DNA from: Ruminococcaceae bacterium UBA5397
Lineage (GTDB): Bacteria > Bacillota > Clostridia > Oscillospirales > Acutalibacteraceae
Reading direction: 5' to 3'
Length of the DNA stretch: 5,632 bases
NCBI GenBank assembly: GCA_002411615.1
Contig: DHOF01000125.1
Coordinates: forward strand, 1,914-7,545
Under the pieces are notes generated by a model that was given only the letters and a program-made list of their open reading frames with translations, had not been told where the DNA came from and did no database searches. Positions 1-4,752 of this stretch are shown one piece after another. Within the stretch, counting starts at the first letter, position 1. The number at the start of each line of letters is the position of its first letter. A program made the position numbers and the translations under genes.

Positions 1-30
1 GGGACAATCAAATCTATTTTTGGCCTTTAG
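1..30 (+). CDS. spoIIIAC: SpoIIIAC, C-terminal end (partial)
   Basis: The first frame reads GTIKSIFGL followed by TAG at 28-30. Only nine codons are inside the window. The call rests on two things: the stretch lies directly before spoIIIAD, 12 nt from its start, and SpoIIIAC, a small two-helix membrane protein of roughly 65-70 residues, typically ends in a short amphipathic tail of this kind (B. subtilis SpoIIIAC has an IKA-hydrophobic tail). The sequence itself is too short to identify a family, so the assignment is mostly from gene order. Confidence 0.75.
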   Translation, partial: GTIKSIFGL

Positions 31-42
31 CGGGGAATCAAA

Positions 43-435
43 ATGACACTGTTTGGGATTCTCGGAATCGCGCTCCTTTCTCTGGCAATCATTCTTCTGC
101 TTCGCCGGCAGAATGGAGAGCAGGCTCTGGCATTGGGAATTGCTGCCGGGGTCTTGATTACTCTGCAGATTTTAAAGAATGTGCTGCCCGCAATCAATGA
201 ATTGACAAGCTTATTTCAGAGCGCGGGGATTAAAGCGGAGTTTGGCGCGATTTTGATCAAAACGTTGGGAGTTAGTTTTCTGACGCAGTTTGCGGCGGAT
301 GCGTGCAGAGATTCCGGAGAAAGCTCGTTGGCCGCAAAAGTGGAACTTGCAGGTCGGGTGGAAATTCTGATTTTTGCACTTCCGCTTTTTGAGCAAATTG
401 CAGCGATTGCAGCGTCTCTGATCACTTCCGGATAA
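43..435 (+). CDS. spoIIIAD: Stage III sporulation protein AD
   Basis: A 130-residue integral membrane protein, close to the family's usual length (about 133 in B. subtilis). Hydrophobic segments lie at about residues 3-20, 27-48, 68-85 and 107-127. The middle part, with KTLG at 73-76 and then the FAADACRDSGESSLAAKVEL region (83-102), is the conserved signature: the family has an equivalent 'F-G/A-A-x-x-x-x-D-x-G-x-x-S-x-A-x-K-x-E' run. SpoIIIAD and SpoIIIAC are thought to be mother-cell membrane components at the base of the SpoIIIA–SpoIIQ channel. That channel keeps the engulfed forespore active and supports SigG function. The ATG at 43 is preceded by only a weak purine-rich stretch (GGGGA, 32-36). 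The gene sits 12 nt after spoIIIAC and 29 nt before spoIIIAE, consistent with one polycistronic message. In studied relatives the operon is driven by SigE in the mother cell from a promoter upstream of spoIIIAA, which is outside this window. Confidence 0.95.
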   Translation: MTLFGILGIALLSLAIILLLRRQNGEQALALGIAAGVLITLQILKNVLPAINELTSLFQSAGIKAEFGAILIKTLGVSFLTQFAADACRDSGESSLAAKVELAGRVEILIFALPLFEQIAAIAASLITSG

Positions 436-464
436 AAGGAACCAGAAAAGGCGGTGTTCCAAAA

Positions 465-1646
465 GTGATAGGAATACAGAAAAAAAAGACAAAGTTTTTG
501 ATTGCGTTTTTTCTGATTCTTCTGCTCTTTTTCTTAAATACTCCGCGGGTCATGGCAGAAGAAACGGGAGAAAGCGTATCCGAAGACCTCTATCAGGAAC
601 AGGTGGAAAAAAGCGGAGCAAATGACCTTTGGGGGGATCTCCCGGATTCCACAAAAGAGCTGATGAATCATTTGGGCGCAGTGAATGGGGATTTTCGAAA
701 CATCGGGAAGATCACACCCCAAGAGTTTTTTTCGATGATATTTGGGTTAACAGGCAAAGAGGGGTCGACCCCATTAAAAGCGGCAGCTTCTTCTATCGCG
801 ATTATGGTCCTGTGCGCGATGGTCAGTGCATTGAGACTTTCGGTGGGAACAGAACAAATTGGGAGCGCTGTTGGAGTAGTGGGAGCCCTTTGCGTTTGTG
901 TTTGCGTGGTGGAACCGCTGATTTATTCGATCGTTGCCGCCTGCGCAGTGATTAAAACCGCGGCTGGATTTTCGCTAACAACCATTCCGATTATGGGAGG
1001 AATCCTTCTTGCGGGAGGACAACCGGTTTCCGCGGCGTCATGGCAGCTTTTGACAGCAGCTGCCGGCAATGGAGTTGAATTGATTTCGGCACAAATCCTT
1101 GCGCCCGCTATGCGTATTTTTCTAGCAATCTCGATCGTTTCTTCTCTTTCACCAGACCTCAAGCTTTCTGGAATCTGTCAGGCGTTTTCCAAAGGCGTCA
1201 AGTGGATCTTGGGATTTCTGATGACGGTATTTACTGGGCTTTTGACGATGCGCGAAATGGTTTCTGCTTCAGTGGATACCGGAAGCGGCCGTGCTGCAAA
1301 ATTTGTGGTCAGCAGTTTTGTACCGGTTGTGGGAAGTGCTTTGAGTGAAGCAATCCATACGGTAAATGGATGTGTTGGAATTTTAAAGTCTGGAGTAGGG
1401 GCTTTTGTATTGCTTGCGGAAGCAATCATTTTTTTGCCGTCGATTCTTAGCTGCCTTGTTTGGATTATCCTGCTTAGCTTTTGTGCAGGTGTAGGTGATA
1501 TTTTCGCTTTAAAAGAACTTTCCGATCTTTTAAGAGCTTGCTCTTCTGTAATGGAAACCCTTCTTGCCATTTTGATTTGTTCTCTGACCGTACTGACTGT
1601 TTCCAGTGTGCTTTTGGTAATTGTTGGAGGGGGAAATACTGCATGA
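465..1646 (+). CDS. spoIIIAE: Stage III sporulation protein AE
   Basis: A 393-residue polytopic membrane protein, matching the family (about 399 in B. subtilis). It starts with a lysine-rich N-terminus (KKKTK, 6-10), a hydrophobic core (11-25) and a plausible signal-peptidase site after VMA (29-31). An acidic extracytoplasmic stretch follows (about 32-100), then at least five to six membrane segments (about 107-125, 134-165, 172-186, 215-229, 245-262, 312-342, 362-388). The DTGSGRAAKFVVSSFVPVVG stretch (271-290) is the most recognisable conserved part of the family. The start is GTG at 465, with AAGGCGG (448-454) ten bases upstream. The next in-frame ATG with any merit (residue 30) would remove the signal sequence, so GTG is preferred. 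SpoIIIAE is thought to be a channel or transporter-like subunit of the mother-cell–forespore complex. Its TGA overlaps the spoIIIAF start (ATGA). One membrane segment holds three alternating cysteines (C143, C145, C147). Confidence 0.95.
   Translation: MIGIQKKKTKFLIAFFLILLLFFLNTPRVMAEETGESVSEDLYQEQVEKSGANDLWGDLPDSTKELMNHLGAVNGDFRNIGKITPQEFFSMIFGLTGKEGSTPLKAAASSIAIMVLCAMVSALRLSVGTEQIGSAVGVVGALCVCVCVVEPLIYSIVAACAVIKTAAGFSLTTIPIMGGILLAGGQPVSAASWQLLTAAAGNGVELISAQILAPAMRIFLAISIVSSLSPDLKLSGICQAFSKGVKWILGFLMTVFTGLLTMREMVSASVDTGSGRAAKFVVSSFVPVVGSALSEAIHTVNGCVGILKSGVGAFVLLAEAIIFLPSILSCLVWIILLSFCAGVGDIFALKELSDLLRACSSVMETLLAILICSLTVLTVSSVLLVIVGGGNTA
1626..1633 (+). promoter_or_regulatory. Ribosome binding site of spoIIIAF
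   Basis: GGAGGGGG lies nine bases before the ATG at 1643, inside the last codons of spoIIIAE. It decides the spoIIIAF start: the open frame extends upstream to 1538, but the extension (35 residues with six cysteines and no hydrophobic logic) is just spoIIIAE read in another frame. Confidence 0.8.
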
Positions 1647-2116
1647 TTGAATCATGGGCGGTCGGCATCTGCCTGGTCGCAGTAGCTTCCGCAATGCTGC
1701 AGTTTTTGCTGCCAAGCGGCTCTACGGCAAAATTGGTGCGCCTTGTCATGGGAGCGTTGGTTCTGTGTGTGTTGATTGCCCCGTTAAAGGAGGTCGTTCC
1801 GGAAGTTTCCGAAAAATTGGATCATGCTTCTTCTCAGAAAACGCCGGATTCAACGCTTTCTAAGGCGGTGGATGATCAATATGTAGAAGCGGCCAAAAGC
1901 AGCATTGTGGGGCTTGTCAAGTCAGAACTCAAAAAAAAATCACTTAGCTGCACAGACGTGTCCGTTTTGATGGATAATAGCGAGGATGGAAGCATACACA
2001 TTACCAAAGTTATCGTGACACTGCCAATATCGGAGTCTGCTTCCAAAGAGGAGATCCGGGAATTTTTAGCCAAATCTCTGGGACTCGAGACGGAGGTGAA
2101 AACAGATGGAAGCTGA
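1643..2116 (+). CDS. spoIIIAF: Stage III sporulation protein AF (short form)
   Basis: A 157-residue protein. Two transmembrane segments (about 5-23 and 31-49) are separated by LPSGSTAK (23-30), which matches the family's LLPS-S--K turn, and are followed by a soluble domain. The soluble part reads as helix (about 80-99), two strands (about 103-111 and 117-127) and helix plus strand (about 134-153). This is the alpha-beta-beta-alpha-beta order of the ring-building motif shared with type III secretion ring proteins. The protein is about 50 residues shorter than B. subtilis SpoIIIAF (206), apparently because the loops of the soluble domain are compact, since no motif element looks missing. It overlaps spoIIIAE by 4 nt and spoIIIAG by 11 nt, suggesting translational coupling. 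A run of nine A (1931-1939) encodes three lysines in the middle of the gene. Expected role: a ring or membrane component of the SpoIIIA–SpoIIQ channel. Confidence 0.92.
   Translation: MIESWAVGICLVAVASAMLQFLLPSGSTAKLVRLVMGALVLCVLIAPLKEVVPEVSEKLDHASSQKTPDSTLSKAVDDQYVEAAKSSIVGLVKSELKKKSLSCTDVSVLMDNSEDGSIHITKVIVTLPISESASKEEIREFLAKSLGLETEVKTDGS
2092..2098 (+). promoter_or_regulatory. Ribosome binding site of spoIIIAG
   Basis: GGAGGTG lies seven bases before the ATG at 2106, inside the end of spoIIIAF. It supports a start that overlaps the upstream gene by 11 nt. Confidence 0.8.
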
Positions 2117-2687
2117 AAAGAAGGACTTTTTAAAAAGACTGATGGAGCACGATTTCAGCCGAAAAATTGTTTTGATTCTTGCGTTTGCGGGAATTGCACT
2201 GATCTTTCTTAGCTCTGTTTTCGGAAAAACCGGAAAAGAAACACAGCAGTCTGTACAAACTGCCGCCTCTGCGGTTTCGTCCCAGGAGAGCAATCAGGAT
2301 TATACAGCGCAGATGGAGCAGCGTTTGAGCGAACTAATTTCTCAGATTTCGGGCGCCGGAACGCCGCATGTTTTGGTGACTCTGGAGCAGGGAACGGCGC
2401 AGGTCTATGCAACAGAAGAGAAAACGACAACCCAGAAGGCCCAGGATTCTTCTGGCAGCAGAAATACCGATAATAGCAGCCTTGAAACGAAATATATTCT
2501 TGTAAAAGACGCAAATGGAAATGAGCATCCAGTGGAAATTACGCAGCAGCAGCCGAAAATTCAAGGCGTTGTTGTTACTTGCCCAGGCGCTGATAATCCT
2601 GCTGTACAGGAGAAAATCATTTCTGCAGTAACAACGGCGGTAGGAATTAGTTCTGCCAGAGTCTGTGTGGTGCGTTCTGATTCCTGA
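2106..2687 (+). CDS. spoIIIAG: Stage III sporulation protein AG
   Basis: A 193-residue single-pass membrane protein (about 229 in B. subtilis). It has a charged cytoplasmic N-terminus (1-20), one transmembrane helix (about 21-39), a Ser/Gln-rich linker (about 41-65) and an extracytoplasmic ring-building domain. The domain starts with a helix (67-81) and the GAGTPHVLVTLE strand (83-94). A Thr/Ser/Asn-rich insertion follows (about 103-125), matching the position of the insertion that forms the extra beta structure in known SpoIIIAG rings. It then runs into TKYILVKDANGNEHPVEI (128-145) and ends with PKIQGVVVTCPGADNP (150-165) and a last helix and strand (166-190). The PxIxGVVVxxxGxDNP signature is typical of the family. 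In studied spore formers SpoIIIAG forms a large ring in the channel between mother cell and forespore. The start is set by a good ribosome binding site, and the gene overlaps spoIIIAF by 11 nt. Confidence 0.95.
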   Translation: MEAEKKDFLKRLMEHDFSRKIVLILAFAGIALIFLSSVFGKTGKETQQSVQTAASAVSSQESNQDYTAQMEQRLSELISQISGAGTPHVLVTLEQGTAQVYATEEKTTTQKAQDSSGSRNTDNSSLETKYILVKDANGNEHPVEITQQQPKIQGVVVTCPGADNPAVQEKIISAVTTAVGISSARVCVVRSDS

Positions 2688-2710
2688 ACGATATTTATTT
2701 TATTCATGAC

Positions 2711-2717
2711 AAGGAGG
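2711..2717 (+). promoter_or_regulatory. Ribosome binding site of spoIIIAH
   Basis: AAGGAGG lies eight bases before the ATG at 2726. It favours this ATG over the second in-frame ATG at 2732. The 38-nt gap between spoIIIAG and spoIIIAH is otherwise AT-rich, and I see no promoter or hairpin in it. Confidence 0.8.
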
Positions 2718-2725
2718 AGTTTCAG

Positions 2726-3301
2726 ATGAAAATGGGAAAACGTCAGGTGATTCTGGCAGCTTTAGTCGTAGCATTAGGCGCGGCAGTTTATCTTAACTGG
2801 CAGTTTGCGGGGGGCAATACAGTGCAGATGGCCGGAACAACGGCTTCGGAAAAAGAATTGGGTCAGGCACAGCTTGTCAATGCAGATCCGAGTACTTCTT
2901 CGGTGGCTGATTCCTCTGAGGAAATGACACCTTCTTCTACAGCTTCCAGCAGTGACAGCTTTACGCAGGCACGGCTTACTCGTCAGAAGGCAAGAGATCA
3001 GGCAGTGGAACTTTTGGAAAAAGTCACATCAGATGTTTCTTCCAGTGAAGATGCCAAAAAAGAAGCTGTAACGCAGGCGGCAGAGATTGCACAAAATATT
3101 CAGCAGGAAAATAATACCGAAAATCTAATTAAAGCGAAAGGGTTCAGCGATTGCGTCGTATATTTGCAAAATGGAACCTGCAATGTAGTTGTCAGCAAAG
3201 GCGATAAGGAAATGTCCGAAGCTGTGATGCTGATTAAAGATATTGTTGTTGGCCAGACCGGCGTTACTTATGATAAAATTAAAATTATTGAGAGTAAATA
3301 A
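2726..3301 (+). CDS. spoIIIAH: Stage III sporulation protein AH
   Basis: A 191-residue bitopic protein (218 in B. subtilis). It has a short basic N-terminus (MKMGKRQ), one transmembrane helix (about 8-25), a flexible linker that is extremely Ser/Thr-rich (15 of residues 56-80), and a C-terminal extracytoplasmic domain of the ring-building type. That domain has a long charged helix (about 81-105), a second helix (about 108-128), then TENLIKAKGFSDCVVYLQNG (131-150), a strand (152-157), and a last helix and strand (161-189). SpoIIIAH is the mother-cell partner of forespore SpoIIQ; the two join across the space between the membranes. Cys143 and Cys152 lie in what should be neighbouring strands of the outside-facing domain. 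The gene ends in tandem stops (TAA at 3299-3301, then TAG). It is the last spoIIIA gene and is separated from nusB by a promoter and a terminator hairpin. Confidence 0.95.
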   Translation: MKMGKRQVILAALVVALGAAVYLNWQFAGGNTVQMAGTTASEKELGQAQLVNADPSTSSVADSSEEMTPSSTASSSDSFTQARLTRQKARDQAVELLEKVTSDVSSSEDAKKEAVTQAAEIAQNIQQENNTENLIKAKGFSDCVVYLQNGTCNVVVSKGDKEMSEAVMLIKDIVVGQTGVTYDKIKIIESK

Positions 3302-3304
3302 TAG

Positions 3305-3332
3305 TTGTTCTGGAGAATTTTCGTGGTATAAT
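3305..3332 (+). promoter_or_regulatory. Putative SigA-type extended -10 promoter upstream of nusB
   Basis: A perfect TATAAT lies at 3327-3332, preceded by TG at 3324-3325 with one base between, which makes an extended -10 element. A weak -35 candidate TTGTTC (3305-3310, three of six consensus bases) lies 16 bases upstream. The predicted transcription start is near 3338-3340. The promoter begins just after the spoIIIAH stop and would give the nusB–Kae1-like–xseA genes vegetative expression independent of the sporulation operon. It lies upstream of the terminator hairpin, so its transcripts must read through that hairpin to reach nusB. No transcription data are available here. Confidence 0.6.
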
Positions 3333-3374
3333 AAAGCCGTGGATGTTTGAAAATCGAATGTTATTTTGTCATCA

Positions 3375-3407
3375 AAGCCCTCCACAAATTGGAGGGCTTA
3401 TTTTTTT
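3375..3407 (+). terminator. Rho-independent terminator or attenuator before nusB
   Basis: An uninterrupted 10-bp stem pairs 3375-3384 (AAGCCCTCCA) with 3390-3399 (TGGAGGGCTT), with a five-base loop (CAAAT). It is followed by a T-rich tail (3398-3407, nine T of ten). The form is a classic intrinsic terminator. It would end spoIIIA transcripts about 75-105 nt after spoIIIAH. It also lies inside the leader of the predicted nusB transcript and ends 18 nt before the nusB start, so for that transcript it would act as an attenuator unless read-through is high. Confidence 0.88.
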
Positions 3408-3415
3408 AAAAAATC

Positions 3416-3421
3416 AGGAGG
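3416..3421 (+). promoter_or_regulatory. Ribosome binding site of nusB (short spacing)
   Basis: AGGAGG is followed by only four bases (CTTT) before the ATG at 3426, shorter than the usual five to nine. The extended site GGAGGCTT (3417-3424) is nearly identical to the right arm of the terminator (GGAGGGCTT). It could therefore pair with the left arm (3375-3383), with one bulged C. Confidence 0.75.
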
Positions 3422-3425
3422 CTTT

Positions 3426-3830
3426 ATGAAACGACGCGAAGCAAGAGAACAGGCATTTAATCTGGTATTTCAGCAGAATATCAATCATGGGAGCATTGAT
3501 GAGATCATCACAGACGCGGAAGAGTCAGAAGAAATTCGAGTAGATCCTTTTGCAGAGAACGAAGCAAAAGGAGTCGAATCACATCTTGATGAGATTGATG
3601 AGATCATTTCGCGCTATACGAAGAGCTGGAAGATGAATCGCCTTTCTAAAGTGTGCATTTCCCTCTTGCGGCTTTGCATTTATGAGATGAAGTGGGAAGA
3701 AGAAATTCCAGTGAGCGTTTCGATCAACGAGGCGGTGGATCTTGCGAAAAAATACGGCGGCGCAGAAGATCCCAAATTTTTAAATGGCGTTTTGGGGAGC
3801 GCTGCAAAGGAATTGGAACAGCATGATTGA
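3426..3830 (+). CDS. nusB: Transcription antitermination factor NusB
   Basis: A 134-residue, helical protein of normal family length (131 in B. subtilis). The N-terminal KRREAREQAFNLVFQ (2-16) is the typical first helix with its basic RNA-binding face. W68 and the NRLSKVCISLLRLCIYEM helix (71-88) match the core 'R-x-x-I-LR-x-x-x-YE' motif. The C-terminal PVSVSINEAVDLAKKYGGAE (95-114) followed by DPKFLNGVLG (115-124) is the hallmark of the family. NusB with NusE (S10) binds boxA RNA and supports antitermination and processing of rRNA transcripts. The ATG at 3426 is chosen because an upstream in-frame TTG (3366) would lie in the terminator stem region and before the ribosome binding site. The last 8 nt overlap the next gene. 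The acidic stretch at 25-49 is the loop between helices and is variable in the family. Confidence 0.96.
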   Translation: MKRREAREQAFNLVFQQNINHGSIDEIITDAEESEEIRVDPFAENEAKGVESHLDEIDEIISRYTKSWKMNRLSKVCISLLRLCIYEMKWEEEIPVSVSINEAVDLAKKYGGAEDPKFLNGVLGSAAKELEQHD

Positions 3831-4752
3831 GTGTTTGGGAATCGATACCAGTAATTATACGACCTCTGCGGCGCTTTGGAACCCCTCGGATGGAGTAAGA
3901 CAGCAGAAAAAGCTTCTTCCCGTAAAACCGGGAACGCTCGGTTTGCGTCAAAGTGATGCGGTTTTTCATCATACGCAGCAGCTGCCGGAAATTTTGGAAA
4001 AGCTGTTGTCTGCTCCTCACGGAGAAATTGGTGCGGTTGGTGTTTCTTCCCGGCCGAGAGCAGTGGATGGCAGTTATATGCCTTGTTTTACCGTAGGGGA
4101 GGGGGTCGGCAGAGCGCTGGCGGTGGCGCTCAATGTTCCGCTTTTTAGATGGTCCCATCAGCAGGGGCATATCGCGGCGGCTCTTTATTCTTCCGGGCGC
4201 CTTGACTTGATCGGAAAAGAATTTTACGCCTTTCATGTATCCGGCGGAACAACGGAAGCACTCCATGTACTGCCGGACCATGAAATCCCCATGGAACTTG
4301 CGGCACATTCGCTGGATTTAAAAGCTGGACAAGCAATCGACCGTGTAGGCAGCCTTTTGGGACTGCCTTTTCCGGCAGGACCGCAGCTCGAAAAGCTTGC
4401 GCAGCAGTCAAAAAAAGACTTTAAAGTTCATGTGCCGATGAAAGGCTGTGACTGTTCGCTTTCGGGAGTCGAAAATCAGTGCCGAAAGATGATTCAGGAA
4501 GGCGCGGAAAAAGAAGATGTCGCAAAATATTGCTTGTCCTTTATTTTGGAGGCACTGTGCAATATGACAAAGGCACTGCTCAAAGAGCGGCCGGGCCTTC
4601 CTCTTGTATTTGCGGGAGGCGTGATGTCCAATGCTTTTCTAAAAGAGGGCATCTCTAAAAAGTATCGGGCTTTTTTTGCAGAACCGGTTTTTTCTGCGGA
4701 TAATGCAGCAGGGATTGCAGTATTGACTGCTCTGCGGGAGGGAATGCTATGA
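3823..4752 (+). CDS. TsaD/Kae1-like protein (peptidase M22 family), divergent paralogue
   Basis: A 309-residue protein with the actin-like ASKHA fold of the TsaD/Kae1 family, somewhat shorter than true TsaD (about 335-340). Visible family marks: an N-terminal phosphate loop [13 protein letters not shown] (6-18), where true TsaD has ETSCDET; the metal-binding pair His112 and His116 in [11 protein letters not shown] (111-121); VSGGTTE (139-145), where TsaD has [25 protein letters not shown] (168-187), equivalent to [26 protein letters not shown] (213-218); AGGVMSN (264-270); and ADNAAGIA (292-299), containing the third metal ligand Asp293. The GPGL glycine motif of TsaD is replaced by a sequence around [11 protein letters not shown] (76-86). 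TsaD transfers a threonylcarbamoyl group to A37 of tRNAs together with TsaB, TsaE and TsaC. Whether this paralogue does so is unknown. The start ATG at 3823 lies within the nusB end (8-nt overlap); the open frame continues 13 codons upstream, but these are nusB read in another frame. The older label 'O-sialoglycoprotein endopeptidase' should not be taken as a function. Confidence 0.85.
   Translation: MIECLGIDTSNYTTSAALWNPSDGVRQQKKLLPVKPGTLGLRQSDAVFHHTQQLPEILEKLLSAPHGEIGAVGVSSRPRAVDGSYMPCFTVGEGVGRALAVALNVPLFRWSHQQGHIAAALYSSGRLDLIGKEFYAFHVSGGTTEALHVLPDHEIPMELAAHSLDLKAGQAIDRVGSLLGLPFPAGPQLEKLAQQSKKDFKVHVPMKGCDCSLSGVENQCRKMIQEGAEKEDVAKYCLSFILEALCNMTKALLKERPGLPLVFAGGVMSNAFLKEGISKKYRAFFAEPVFSADNAAGIAVLTALREGML
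4736..4742 (+). promoter_or_regulatory. Ribosome binding site of xseA
   Basis: GGGAGGG lies six bases before the ATG at 4749, within the last codons of the Kae1-like gene. It favours 4749 over the next in-frame ATG candidates and supports the 4-nt ATGA overlap. Confidence 0.75.

Larger units (their letters stand above)
3343..3429 (+). other. Possible 28-codon leader ORF ending in an ATGA overlap with nusB
   Basis: From ATG at 3343 a frame stays open for 28 codons (begins MFENRMLF, ends LKNQEAL) and stops at TGA 3427-3429, which overlaps the nusB ATG as ATGA. It passes through both arms of the terminator hairpin. There is no convincing ribosome binding site. The predicted transcription start is only about 3-5 nt upstream, so translation would have to be essentially leaderless. 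An open frame of this length occurs by chance fairly often, so this is recorded as a possibility and not a gene call. Confidence 0.2.

Noticed and set aside
1178..1570. A 130-residue minus-strand open frame opposite spoIIIAE
   Set aside because: It is antisense to conserved membrane segments and has no start signals or motif.
1538..1642. N-terminal extension of spoIIIAF
   Set aside because: The extra 35 residues are spoIIIAE read in another frame. The strong ribosome binding site at 1626-1633 and the two-helix family start fix the ATG at 1643.
2688..2725. Possible sporulation promoter between spoIIIAG and spoIIIAH
   Set aside because: The gap is AT-rich but only 38 nt, and I could not find a convincing -35/-10 pair for SigA, SigE or SigG. 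Only the ribosome binding site is supported.
3366..3425. N-terminal extension of nusB from a TTG codon
   Set aside because: It would translate the terminator hairpin and ribosome binding site. NusB proteins start at the KRREAR helix, as at 3426.
3495..3607. A 14-base exact direct repeat (ATTGATGAGATCAT at 3495-3508 and 3594-3607) within nusB
   Set aside because: Both copies are in frame and encode IDEII in two different helices, with codons typical of this genome. This is most likely coincidence and not a regulatory repeat.
3724..4308. A 194-residue open frame on the minus strand opposite the nusB end and the Kae1-like gene
   Set aside because: It has no ribosome binding site, a basic, low-complexity composition and no recognisable motif, and it lies fully opposite well-supported genes. 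It is a shadow frame.
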